From an uncultured Holdemanella sp. (GTDB taxonomy: Bacteria; Bacillota_I; Bacilli_A; Erysipelotrichales; Erysipelotrichaceae), in contig NZ_CAKVJB010000006.1 of assembly GCF_934754935.1 (NCBI RefSeq), forward strand, positions 6,896-70,895: a stretch of 64,000 bases of DNA, in the 5' to 3' direction. Below are positions 18,304 to 25,319 of this stretch, piece after piece. Position 1 is the stretch's first letter, and every line of letters begins with the position of its first letter. Made by a program: the position numbers and the translations under genes. The notes below the pieces were generated by a model. It made no database searches and had not been told where the DNA came from. It was given only the letters and a program-made list of their open reading frames with translations.

Positions 18304-18458
18304 ATGCATATTTTTCTTGGAATTTAAACATTATTTCAGGAATTATCATTGGTTTTGTCGTAAAGCCATTCAACAATCAAGTTGTGGATATTTGTGTATC
18401 CCTATTATTCTTTGTGAATGGAATCTTAGACATCCAAAAAGCCTTCAAAAACAACTAA
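18304..18458 (+). pseudogene. frameshifted small membrane-protein ORF
   Basis: The ATG with a good promoter and RBS reads only MHIFLGI before a stop. If the T5 run at 18311-18315 had one more T, the frame would continue as a 51-residue protein with two hydrophobic stretches (IISGIIIGFVV and ICVSLLFFVNGIL), ending KAFKNN directly at the terminator. The break may be a real mutation, slippage, or a homopolymer sequencing error. No family recognised. Confidence 0.55.
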
Positions 18459-18480
18459 AAGCACCCAAACGGTGCTTTTA
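18457..18480. terminator. bidirectional terminator
   Basis: Perfect 9-base arms 18457-18465 and 18471-18479 (AAAAGCACC / GGTGCTTTT) with a 5-base loop. It ends both the plus-strand small ORF and the convergent minus-strand small ORF. Confidence 0.85.
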
Positions 18481-18493
18481 TCATTTACTGAAT

Positions 18494-18634
18494 TATAAGC
18501 CATATTTCTTTCTCATTTCTTGAATAGCTACTTTTGCATCCTTAATCTCTCCTATATCAATTTGGTATTTGGAAATCGTAATATCTTGGTACATTTCAAG
18601 TTTTTTCAGAGTTGATTCATTCGTTTTGTGGCAT
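18494..18634 (-). pseudogene. frameshifted small ORF downstream of the EAL gene
   Basis: An ATG at 18634 with RBS AAAGGAG lies just after the EAL stop but meets TGA after five codons (MPQNE). Removing one A from the A4 run in the third to fourth codon gives MPQTNESTLKKLEMYQ and a frame open to the stop at 18494, about 46 residues, charged and ending MRKKYGL. This is the second homopolymer-associated break within 350 bases. No family recognised. Confidence 0.5.
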
Positions 18635-18649
18635 AATATGATCTCCTTT

Positions 18650-19435
18650 TTATGACCTTATCATACCATGAATATTCATTAAATATTGTAAAGCTTGACT
18701 TGATACACCATTAAACTTACAGTCAGGTAGCCCTAAGTAATAGCCTTGCCCATAATGCACATGCAAGTTACATACACATTCTAATTCTTCTTGTGTTTCA
18801 ATGCCTTCCGCGATAAGCTTAAATCCCATTTCATCACAATACTCAACCAATAGTTTCATCATACTTTGTTTAGACTTACTTAAATGAATATTACGTACCA
18901 ATTCAATATCAGCCTTTAGATAATTGGGTGTTGTATTCACCACACGATTTAATCCTGAATATCCTGCTCCTACATCATCCAAGGCGATTTGGTAGCCTTG
19001 ATCAATATAGTGATTCATAATGGATTGCAGTAACACATAGTTTTCAATGTCTGTTCTTTCTGTGATTTCAAAGACAATATCTTCATTTAATAATCCAAAC
19101 TTTTCTAATTTTCGATTCGTAAAGCCGGATATAAAGTTCGAATCCTGAAAAATTTGTCCATCCACATTTAAGAATATCTTTGTACCCAAAGGTTTATGTA
19201 CAGATGCTTTTAAAGCTTTATCTCGACAAAGCTTTTCTAATTTCCATACGCAATCATATTGTTCTGCCAAATTAAATAATTGTTCTATATTTAATTCTAT
19301 ATTTTTACTTTCAATCCGACTCAACGATTCATACGCAACCACATTACCATTTTTTAAATCCACAATGGGTTGAAATACAGGATAAATGGCTTTCGTATCT
19401 AAAATCGTCATTAGTACTTGTTTATTCTTATTCAC
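18650..19435 (-). CDS. EAL-domain cyclic di-GMP phosphodiesterase
   Basis: Stand-alone 261-residue EAL domain that hydrolyses c-di-GMP to pGpG. The EAL motif is YESLSR (E retained). The other catalytic residues are present: Asn in FLNVD, Glu in FEITER, the Asp pair in LDDVGAGYS, Lys in YLKAD, Glu in IAEGIETQEE and Gln in YGQGYYLG. It is therefore expected to be active. There is no sensor or membrane segment. GTG start. The counterpart cyclase lies at 6989-8071. Confidence 0.9.
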   Translation of the reverse strand: MNKNKQVLMTILDTKAIYPVFQPIVDLKNGNVVAYESLSRIESKNIELNIEQLFNLAEQYDCVWKLEKLCRDKALKASVHKPLGTKIFLNVDGQIFQDSNFISGFTNRKLEKFGLLNEDIVFEITERTDIENYVLLQSIMNHYIDQGYQIALDDVGAGYSGLNRVVNTTPNYLKADIELVRNIHLSKSKQSMMKLLVEYCDEMGFKLIAEGIETQEELECVCNLHVHYGQGYYLGLPDCKFNGVSSQALQYLMNIHGMIRS

Positions 19436-19548
19436 AATTATGAGGATACAAAAGATTTATTAATGACTATGCAAGTTGAAATTAAATCTTTGTTAAATAT
19501 GTTACACTATTCTTAAGCATACACACATACTTAAAGGAAAATAATATA

Positions 19549-19729
19549 ATGAAAACAATTCAAAGAACATTTGGGATTTTTTTAATCCTCTTTTCGGTAC
19601 TTGTCATGCCAGTCCAAGCTAGTGACTCTGATGCATCAAATTGGATGGAAACTATTTCAGGAGAAATAAAACTCAATTGTTGATTTTGTAGATTATGAAT
19701 TAGCACACAAAAATTATTCAACAAATTAA
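19549..19729 (+). pseudogene. internally deleted phosphatidylinositol-specific phospholipase C-like gene
   Basis: RBS AAAGGA and an ATG at 19549 open a signal peptide (MKTIQRTFGIFLILFSVLV, cleavage after VQA) followed by DASNWMETISGEIKLN, which resembles the start of a PI-PLC X domain. The frame stops at 19683. In the +1 frame IVDFVDYELAHKNYSTN continues to a stop at 19727 and resembles the C-terminal end of such enzymes. The catalytic middle is missing. Family assignment is from memory of short motifs. Confidence 0.5.
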
Positions 19730-19761
19730 AAAGAAGAAACGTTAAAATTTCTTCTTTTTTT
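19729..19761. terminator. bidirectional terminator
   Basis: Arms AAGAAGAAA (19731-19739) and TTTCTTCTT (19748-19756) followed by seven or more T. It lies at the end of the PI-PLC remnant and of the convergent methyltransferase gene. Confidence 0.75.
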
Positions 19762-20467
19762 GTCTAAATATCTCAAAACTAAATACAGCTGCAGCACTTG
19801 CTGAATCTAAGGCATTTCTAAAATCTCTTCCATATTCTACGACAATATTTTGTTTGGAAGCTGTAGTAATGGTTGAACTAAGTCCTCTTAAGGCTCCACC
19901 TAAGCATAAACAAAAATCCGATTCAAAAGTATAGTCATAAAGTCCTACGGCATCTTTTCTATGTGCACAAAGAATTGGAAGATGATTCTTTTTACAATAG
20001 TCAACTAATTCTTCGTCTGAATCTACAAAGTAGATTGGTAACTTTTCATAAGCCCCAGCACTAGCCTTTAGAATAGTTTGTTCGGCAAAGCTCCAATCTC
20101 TTTTTGGAAGAATCATCGCATCACAACCAGAAGCATAGAGTGTTCTAGAAATACTTCCTAAATTATATGGATCTTCGACTCCGTCGATGTAACAAAGAAA
20201 TCCATGAACATGTGCTTGAATAAGTTGAGGAATCTGTTTTTCTTCAGCTAAAAGTAAAACTCCACCATGCGTTTTTCCTGTTGCGAGTTCATGGATTTCA
20301 TCACGCGAACAAAAGACAACTTCACAATCTTTACTTTTGGCAAGTTTAGCTAAATATCTTGTATCTTTTGTATTCTTTTTCTTATCAATATATAGTTTTT
20401 TACAATCTCGAGACCCTGCTTCTAATAGGGCTTTGCAGGAAATGGCCCCTTCAAATATTTTTTCCAT
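19742..20467 (-). CDS. TrmH/SpoU-family RNA 2'-O-methyltransferase
   Basis: SPOUT methyltransferase of 241 residues with an N-terminal substrate-binding domain (KLYIDKKKNTKDTRYLAKLA, then THGGVLLLAEE). Motif 1 is intact (GVEDPYNLGSISRTLYASG, with Asn and Arg). Motif 2 reads LCLGGALRGLS where GSEGRGL is usual, and motif 3 reads NALDSASAAAVFSFEIF where SLNVSVA is usual. The trefoil-knot core is therefore present with unusual residues. The target RNA is unknown; RlmB-like is one option. Confidence 0.8.
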   Translation of the reverse strand: MEKIFEGAISCKALLEAGSRDCKKLYIDKKKNTKDTRYLAKLAKSKDCEVVFCSRDEIHELATGKTHGGVLLLAEEKQIPQLIQAHVHGFLCYIDGVEDPYNLGSISRTLYASGCDAMILPKRDWSFAEQTILKASAGAYEKLPIYFVDSDEELVDYCKKNHLPILCAHRKDAVGLYDYTFESDFCLCLGGALRGLSSTITTASKQNIVVEYGRDFRNALDSASAAAVFSFEIFRQKKKKF

Positions 20468-20540
20468 AGGACTATTATAATGGCTTTTATAATTTTTTTC
20501 TAGATGGTATTATATTAGGTATGGAAGGAGTCTTACTTAA

Positions 20541-21698
20541 ATGCATTTTAAATTAACCCAGGAAATGAAACAAAGAATCATCGTTTACTCTGCATCATTG
20601 ATTATTGCGATTCTTTTCTTCACAATATTAAATCGATTTAAGGATATAACACGAGCCATTCAGTTCATAATTACGATTCTATTCCCTTTCCTTCTTGGAA
20701 TTGGTTTGGCGTTTATATTGAATAATCCGCAAAAATGGGTTGAAGAAAAATTACTTGGAAATGTTCCAATGCAAAATAAACACAAAAGAATCTTATCGAC
20801 AGGTATTGTGTTTATTTTAGCCATTGGATTTCTAATCTTGTTTTTCTCCATCATCATTCCGAATACGATTGATTCTGTGCGACAATTCTCTACAAATGTT
20901 GCGATTTATTCTGAGACTTTAATTGGATACACAAAAGATTTTGCGTATAAATTAAACATTTCAGAAAAACAAGTCGAACAAATATTGATCAATTTTGATA
21001 TCACAAAGAAAATCACTAGCGTTTTAACAGAATCCATCCCTAAAATTGCCTCTTATTCATACAGCTTTGTGAAAGGATTCATCAATATTATTTTAGCTTT
21101 AGTTTCCGCATTCTACATTTTATTGGACCGTGAAACATTAGTAAAAGGAATCAAAAAATTAAATTACTCATTATTTGACAAAAACTTTGCGAACTATTTG
21201 ACGCTATGGACAAACGATGCGAAAACTGTATTTGAACAATACATCGTTGGAAACATCATTGACTCATTTATTGTCGGTGTCATCTGTTACTTTGGAGCCC
21301 TAGTCTTAAAGCTTCCATATACAAGTATGATTGCCCTTATTATCGGTGTCACAAATGTAATCCCTGTATTTGGACCATTCTTAGGAGCCATTCCCGTCAT
21401 CATTATCTTATGTTTGATTGATCCATTCTCAGCCTTGATTTTTGCAATCTTTATCTTCATTCTTCAACAATGCGATGGAAACATCATTAAACCCATTGTA
21501 CTTGGAGATAAACTTGGAATGTCAGGCTTCTGGATCTTATTCTCCGTTACTGTTGGTGGCGCTTTATTTGGCGTTGTTGGAATGTTCTTAGGCGTTCCTG
21601 TATTTGCGCTTATTTATGCAGGTGTACATGATTATATTCAAGTTCGATTAAGAAACAAAAAAATTACGATCAACGATAGAGCAGGAACAATTGATTAG
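20541..21698 (+). CDS. AI-2E family transporter
   Basis: Membrane protein of 385 residues with about eight helices, of the PerM/YtvI/AI-2 exporter family. The N-terminal pair of helices is followed by the amphipathic region (IPNTIDSVRQFSTN), and the conserved core reads ALIIGVTNVIPVFGPFLGAI with the later GDKLGMSGFWILFSVTVGG. The substrate is not predictable. RBS GGAAGGAG lies upstream and a terminator overlaps the stop. Confidence 0.9.
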   Translation: MHFKLTQEMKQRIIVYSASLIIAILFFTILNRFKDITRAIQFIITILFPFLLGIGLAFILNNPQKWVEEKLLGNVPMQNKHKRILSTGIVFILAIGFLILFFSIIIPNTIDSVRQFSTNVAIYSETLIGYTKDFAYKLNISEKQVEQILINFDITKKITSVLTESIPKIASYSYSFVKGFINIILALVSAFYILLDRETLVKGIKKLNYSLFDKNFANYLTLWTNDAKTVFEQYIVGNIIDSFIVGVICYFGALVLKLPYTSMIALIIGVTNVIPVFGPFLGAIPVIIILCLIDPFSALIFAIFIFILQQCDGNIIKPIVLGDKLGMSGFWILFSVTVGGALFGVVGMFLGVPVFALIYAGVHDYIQVRLRNKKITINDRAGTID

Positions 21699-21713
21699 TT
21701 TCCTGCTTTTTAC
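21679..21713 (+). terminator. terminator of the AI-2E-family gene
   Basis: Arms GCAGGAA (21681-21687) and TTCCTGC (21700-21706) followed by TTTT. The stop codon lies in the loop. Confidence 0.8.
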
Positions 21714-21765
21714 GTGCAATTTCTGAAAAAATGTGTATACTTATGTAAGTTAGGAGGAACTACCT

Positions 21766-22650
21766 TTGAATTTTATAGACATTATTTTAGATACAATACA
21801 CGATACATGGGCTATGCTCCCACTATTGTATATTACTTATTGTATATTAGAAGTTTTTGAAAGAAAGAATACACAAGACGATAAACTCTTCTTTGGACTA
21901 CAAAGACTAGGACCCATTCTAGGCGCTTTAGTTGGTTTGATTCCACAATGTGGATTTAGTATTTTAGCAGCCATGTTGTTTGTTCAAAATAACATTACAC
22001 TAGGAACTTTAGTCAGTGTTATGATTGCGACAAGCGATGAAGCCATCCCAATCCTTATTAGTAATCCTAAGATGTATTCATCTTTACTTGGTATTTTAGG
22101 ATTAAAACTTGTCATTGCGATCATCGTTGGATTGTTTACAGATCACGTACTATTTCGCCATCAAAAAATCCTCCGCTTCGAAGATATGGAAGAAGAGGAT
22201 TATGATGAAGACGAATATGAGGAAGAAGAAAGTTCTGGATCAAGCTGTCCATGTTGCTATCCTGAATATCCACTATGGATCAGTGCCCTTTTAAGATCTT
22301 TAAAAATCTATGTATTCATCTTTATTACAAGTTTTGTATTAACACTACTCATGGAATGGATTGGAGAAAAAACATTATCTATGATTTTACTTCAAAACAA
22401 TTTATTCCAACCAATCATTGCTGCACTATTTGGCTTTATTCCTAACTGCGCAGCCACTGTTGTACTAACACAACTCTATACAGCTGGTGAATTGTCATTT
22501 GGATCATTACTAGCAGGTCTAGTCACAAATGCTGGACTCGGTTTAATTGTCATGATTCGTTATGAAGCAAGAAAGAAAGACATTTTAAGAACCATTTCCA
22601 TCCTATTTATAACAGGTATTACCGTAGGTATTGGATTTATGTTGTTGTAG
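21766..22650 (+). CDS. putative heavy-metal/manganese exporter (ArsP_2-like)
   Basis: Membrane protein of 294 residues with about eight to ten helices and two related halves, each with a Pro/Asn-Cys motif (LVGLIPQCGFS and FGFIPNCAATV). A cytosolic acidic loop (EEEDYDEDEYEEEESSG) with CPCC could bind metal. I place it in the ArsP_2/putative manganese transporter family. TTG is used as start, eight bases after a strong AGGAGG. No riboswitch fits into the 67-base upstream spacer. Confidence 0.75.
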   Translation: MNFIDIILDTIHDTWAMLPLLYITYCILEVFERKNTQDDKLFFGLQRLGPILGALVGLIPQCGFSILAAMLFVQNNITLGTLVSVMIATSDEAIPILISNPKMYSSLLGILGLKLVIAIIVGLFTDHVLFRHQKILRFEDMEEEDYDEDEYEEEESSGSSCPCCYPEYPLWISALLRSLKIYVFIFITSFVLTLLMEWIGEKTLSMILLQNNLFQPIIAALFGFIPNCAATVVLTQLYTAGELSFGSLLAGLVTNAGLGLIVMIRYEARKKDILRTISILFITGITVGIGFMLL

Positions 22651-22672
22651 CCACAAATGTGGCTATTTTTTT
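22648..22672. terminator. bidirectional terminator
   Basis: Arms TAGCCACA and TGTGGCTA around AA (22648-22665), followed by seven T on the plus strand. It lies between the exporter and the convergent small-protein gene. Confidence 0.8.
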
Positions 22673-22865
22673 ATCTTTGCGGGAAGATCCAAATTTCAAA
22701 ATGGTTAATGTCATACCAAAACAAAAGAATAAGTATGGCAACCGCAAATAGTACAATATAAAAGATAATTGAATTCAGCTTTTGCGAATAATTCTGATCA
22801 TTCAATTCTGGATGCTCCTCCAATTCAGCCAATCGTTTCTTAGCAATTTTATCAAGCCAGCTCAT
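22671..22865 (-). CDS. small single-pass membrane protein, paralogue A
   Basis: A 64-residue protein starting MSWLDKIAKKRLAELEEHPE, with a central hydrophobic helix (IIFYIVLFAVAILILLFWY) and a short tail ending IWIFPQR. It is a tandem paralogue of the next gene; both begin MSW, share EHPELN and have Trp-Tyr-Asp after the helix. RBS AGAGGTAAC lies before the ATG. Function unknown. Confidence 0.7.
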   Translation of the reverse strand: MSWLDKIAKKRLAELEEHPELNDQNYSQKLNSIIFYIVLFAVAILILLFWYDINHFEIWIFPQR

Positions 22866-22877
22866 AGTTACCTCTAC

Positions 22878-23099
22878 TTAGACTAATATTGGAAAATGAA
22901 ATGGAAATATATTAATTTCCGGATGATTCCAGTCATACCAAAGTGCTAAAACCAATGCAGCCGCAAGAATAAGAATTACATAGAACTTAATATCCTTCAT
23001 CATTTTGTTTCCCTTTTGTTCAAAATCATTCGAATTTAATTCTGGATGTTCATCCAATTCTTTAATTCGTTTTTTCGTTGTTCTTTCAATCCAGCTCAT
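22878..23099 (-). CDS. small single-pass membrane protein, paralogue B
   Basis: A 73-residue protein starting MSWIERTTKKRIKELDEHPE, with a helix FYVILILAAALVLALWYDW and a tail NHPEINIFPF. It is followed after 12 bases by paralogue A and is preceded by AGAGAGGGACGC as RBS. The shared layout of basic amphipathic N-terminus, one helix and WYD(I/W)NHxEI tail marks a recent tandem duplication. Function unknown. Confidence 0.7.
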   Translation of the reverse strand: MSWIERTTKKRIKELDEHPELNSNDFEQKGNKMMKDIKFYVILILAAALVLALWYDWNHPEINIFPFHFPILV

Positions 23100-23191
23100 A
23101 CTGCGTCCCTCTCTTTAGTATTATTTTATCAATACATTTAAAGATTTATTTATATATGGTAAATTTGGTCATTTAACTGTCCAAATTACAC

Positions 23192-23221
23192 GAAAAAAGC
23201 TAGAAACAAACGTTTCTAGCT
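23192..23221 (-). terminator. terminator of the tRNA cluster
   Basis: On the minus strand AGCTAGAAAC-loop-GTTTCTAGCT (10 bp, arms 23198-23207 and 23212-23221) is followed by TTTTTT. It lies just downstream of the four tRNA genes. Confidence 0.85.
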
Positions 23222-23236
23222 AACTTTTCCAAAAAA

Positions 23237-23323
23237 TGGTGGGGACGGTGGGACTTGAACCCACACGGGATTTCTCCCAACGGATTTTAAGTCCGTTGCG
23301 TCTGCCTATTCCGCCACGACCCC
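23237..23323 (-). tRNA. tRNA-Leu(TAA), copy 2
   Basis: An 87-base class II tRNA with a long variable arm. The acceptor begins GGGGTCG, the anticodon loop is ACTTAAAA with anticodon TAA, the T loop is GTTCAAGTC and the CCA end is encoded. It is identical in its mature part to the copy at 23434-23520. Confidence 0.95.
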
Positions 23324-23330
23324 ATGTAAT

Positions 23331-23404
23331 TGGAGGTTCCGATCAGATTTGAACTGATGATCACAGAGTTGCAGTCTATTGCCTTACCACTTGGCTACGG
23401 AACC
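23331..23404 (-). tRNA. tRNA-Cys(GCA), copy 2
   Basis: A 74-base tRNA with acceptor start GGTTCCG, anticodon loop CTGCAAC (GCA), T loop GTTCAAATC and encoded CCA. It lies seven bases upstream (in transcription) of the Leu gene and is a duplicate of 23529-23602. Confidence 0.95.
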
Positions 23405-23433
23405 GTAACTTAATGATTTTTTTAAATAAACGA

Positions 23434-23520
23434 TGGTGGGGACGGTGGGACTTGAACCCACACGGGATTTCTCCCAACGGATTTTAAGTCCGTTGCGTCT
23501 GCCTATTCCGCCACGACCCC
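23434..23520 (-). tRNA. tRNA-Leu(TAA), copy 1
   Basis: Same 87-base sequence as copy 2, with anticodon TAA and encoded CCA. The spacer to the Cys gene differs from that of the second pair, so the duplication is not entirely fresh. Confidence 0.95.
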
Positions 23521-23528
23521 ATCATTTA

Positions 23529-23602
23529 TGGAGGTTCCGATCAGATTTGAACTGATGATCACAGAGTTGCAGTCTATTGCCTTACCACTTGGCTACGGAA
23601 CC
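23529..23602 (-). tRNA. tRNA-Cys(GCA), copy 1
   Basis: A 74-base tRNA with anticodon GCA and encoded CCA, first in the four-gene minus-strand array Cys-Leu-Cys-Leu. Confidence 0.95.
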
Positions 23603-23707
23603 ATTTCGTTGACTGCCTATATATAATACCTCAACGCCAAATAAAAAGCAAGAAAAAATTTAACTTTTTTTACATTTTTTAAAAAACCATACATTTTCCA
23701 TTTTAGG

Positions 23708-23736
23708 TTGAACTTATTAGGTAAATGACCTATGAT
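23708..23736 (+). promoter_or_regulatory. promoter of the YitT-family gene
   Basis: TTGAAC (23708-23713), 17-base spacer, TATGAT (23731-23736). It lies over an in-frame ATG at 23725, so translation must begin downstream, at 23770. Confidence 0.6.
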
Positions 23737-23769
23737 AAGATGGTCAATAAACAAGAGGTATTTTATATT

Positions 23770-24651
23770 ATGCAACACATTATTCACCAACTTCAAAAAG
23801 AAAAGAAGCTAAGACTATTAACGTCGACCATAATGATTGTATTTAGTGCTTTTATGCAATGTTATATCATGAATGTATTTATGGCGCCGTGCAATTTGAT
23901 CTCAGGAGGATTTACAGGACTTGCCCTATTAATCAATAAAGTCTGTGCTCTAGTCAACATTAACTTTCCAACTCAAGTTGGAATCATCGCATTAAATGTT
24001 CCTGCAGCAATACTTTGTTATAAACACATCTCACCAAGATTCACATTTTTGAGTTGTGTACAATTCTTCCTAGTATCCTTTTTTATTTCAATCTTCCATT
24101 TTGAACCTTTCTTTAAAGATCAAATCTTAAACGTATTATTTGGAGGCTTCTTATGGGGCTTCTCCATTTCCCTATCCTTAAGAGCAGGAGGATCTACCGG
24201 AGGAACTGATTTCATTGCCCAATACGTTTCTAGTAAGATTCATAGAGGAATCTGGGACTATGTATTCTTCTATAACTGCGCTATGATCATTGTCTTTGGA
24301 TACTTATGTGGATGGATCTATGCAGGATATTCCATTTTATTCCAATTCTTATCTACAAAGACAATCTCATCTTTATATCAAAGATATGCACAAATTACCG
24401 TTGAATTTACGACAAACGATCCAGACCCACTTATCGATGCCTTTATGGCCACTTGTCGTCATGGTATGAGCGTGTTTGAATGTTATGGTGCATATAGCCA
24501 CCGCAAGTATTATGTATGTAAAGCCGTTATTTCCACATATGAATTAAGAGACGTTGTAGAAAACGTAAGAAAAGTGGATCCTAAAGTATTGATCAATACA
24601 TACAATACAGTAAACTTCTACGGAAACTTCTATCAAAAACCTTTGGAGTAG
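23770..24651 (+). CDS. YitT family membrane protein
   Basis: Membrane protein of 293 residues with five to six N-terminal helices (VFMAPCNLISGGFTGLALLI is the family motif, then LRAGGSTGGTDFIAQY) and a C-terminal DUF2179 domain (VFECYGAYSHRKYYVCKAVI). The biochemical role of the family is unknown. The start at 23770 is chosen because the promoter overlaps the earlier ATG and AGAGGT precedes it. A terminator overlaps the stop. Confidence 0.88.
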   Translation: MQHIIHQLQKEKKLRLLTSTIMIVFSAFMQCYIMNVFMAPCNLISGGFTGLALLINKVCALVNINFPTQVGIIALNVPAAILCYKHISPRFTFLSCVQFFLVSFFISIFHFEPFFKDQILNVLFGGFLWGFSISLSLRAGGSTGGTDFIAQYVSSKIHRGIWDYVFFYNCAMIIVFGYLCGWIYAGYSILFQFLSTKTISSLYQRYAQITVEFTTNDPDPLIDAFMATCRHGMSVFECYGAYSHRKYYVCKAVISTYELRDVVENVRKVDPKVLINTYNTVNFYGNFYQKPLE

Positions 24652-24675
24652 TATTACACTACTCCATTTTTATTA
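24645..24675 (+). terminator. terminator of the YitT-family gene
   Basis: GGAGTAGT (24645-24652) and ACTACTCC (24658-24665) with a 5-base loop, followed by ATTTTTATT. The stop codon lies in the first arm. Confidence 0.85.
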
Positions 24676-24721
24676 TTTAATTGTTCGACAGATAACAGTA
24701 GAATGTTTTAACACCAAATTA

Positions 24722-24904
24722 CTAAACAGTGGTTTTTGTAGCATGCTTCAAAGTTGCTATCAACTTAACAATCGTTGCATGAAATTTCTTCGTATCATTA
24801 TAATTGTTTACATTCAAATAAAAACTGTAATTGTGATATGATACGTTTTGCATCTGTGGTTCTTTGATCGTGCCGGGGTGTTCCATCACGCCGCCTAAGT
24901 TCAT
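24722..24904 (-). CDS. doubtful small ORF behind a strong ribosome binding site
   Basis: An unrecognised 60-residue frame beginning MNLGGVMEHPGTIKEP. A near-perfect AGGAGGTG (24925-24932) lies 20 bases before this ATG but only 7 bases before another ATG at 24917 in a different frame, which gives a 38-residue basic peptide (MIDYHELRRRDGTPRHD) ending at a stop near 24801. One of the two is probably translated. The RBS spacing favours the 24917 frame. Function unknown. Confidence 0.3.
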   Translation of the reverse strand: MNLGGVMEHPGTIKEPQMQNVSYHNYSFYLNVNNYNDTKKFHATIVKLIATLKHATKTTV

Positions 24905-24974
24905 GATAATCTATCATGTTTTCACACCTCCTGCGCTATTTTTATAGCATAAATCGACAAGAAAATCGTGTAAA

Positions 24975-24988
24975 TGCACTATAGTGCA
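24975..24988. promoter_or_regulatory. 14-base perfect palindrome, possible operator
   Basis: TGCACTATAGTGCA is fully self-complementary and lies 43-56 bases upstream of the AGGAGGTG site, where an operator for the small minus-strand ORF could be. Confidence 0.35.
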
Positions 24989-25050
24989 AAAACTTTTTAT
25001 AATTGACTGATTTTGCAGTGTTCTTAAGAAGGAATCTTAGACCTATATAA

Positions 25051-25266
25051 AATTGTATAGAAAAAGAATATTACGCGCGCCTTTCCAACGGACCTATGGA
25101 ATCCTTTAATCGCAAACCAAAAGATTTAAAGAGAGATTCCAGAGGTTTCTCCGATTTCAATTATACACGTAATCGCATCCTATGGCTACAAGTAAAAAAG
25201 GATCTCAGTTTTATAACCATAACTGAAATCCTTTTAATCATTAAAAACAAATCTAGGAATTTATAG
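25051..25266 (+). pseudogene. ISL3-family transposase, C-terminal remnant
   Basis: An open frame without a start codon encodes RLSNGPMESFNRKPKDLK followed by RDSRGFSDFNYTRNRILW. SNG-x-ES-N-x-K-x-K, then a G-[YF]-x-[DN]-F-x-x-x-RNR stretch, is the C-terminal signature of ISL3 transposases, including the last acidic catalytic residue (E in MESFN). Everything upstream is lost. The hairpin at 25194-25236 lies inside the frame. It marks an old insertion in this spacer. Confidence 0.65.
25194..25236. terminator. bidirectional terminator-like hairpin
   Basis: Arms 25196-25210 and 25221-25235 pair in an 8 bp plus 6 bp stem interrupted by one mismatch. There are six T after the stem on the minus strand and four on the plus strand. 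It can end read-through from the BI-1 gene. Confidence 0.6.
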
Positions 25267-25311
25267 GGTAACGACTTTATGACATCAGTCCCCTAGATTA
25301 TTTGGTTACCC
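25250..25311 (-). ncRNA. pseudoknot-like structured element downstream of the BI-1 gene
   Basis: Two crossing helices are visible. GGGTAAC (25266-25272) pairs with GTTACCC (25305-25311), extended by GACT (25273-25276) with AGTC (25287-25290). AATCTAGG (25250-25257) pairs with CCTAGATT (25292-25299), which lies inside the first helix. On the minus strand the last arm is followed by TTGTTTTT. The helices either form an H-type pseudoknot or exclude each other. It starts nine bases after the BI-1 stop. Family unknown. Confidence 0.5.
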
Positions 25312-25319
25312 GAATACAT

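Noticed and set aside
18317..18523. Plus-strand TTG-started frame of 68 residues
   Set aside because: It crosses the terminator at 18457-18480 and lacks an RBS at that start; the promoter and RBS belong to the ATG at 18304 in another frame.
21714..21765. Metal-sensing (yybP-ykoY type) riboswitch before the putative metal exporter
   Set aside because: Only about 50 bases separate the upstream terminator and the TTG start; no conserved aptamer pieces are seen.
23237..23602. Direct repeats that could be a mobile-element or CRISPR signature
   Set aside because: They are fully explained by two copies each of tRNA-Leu and tRNA-Cys.
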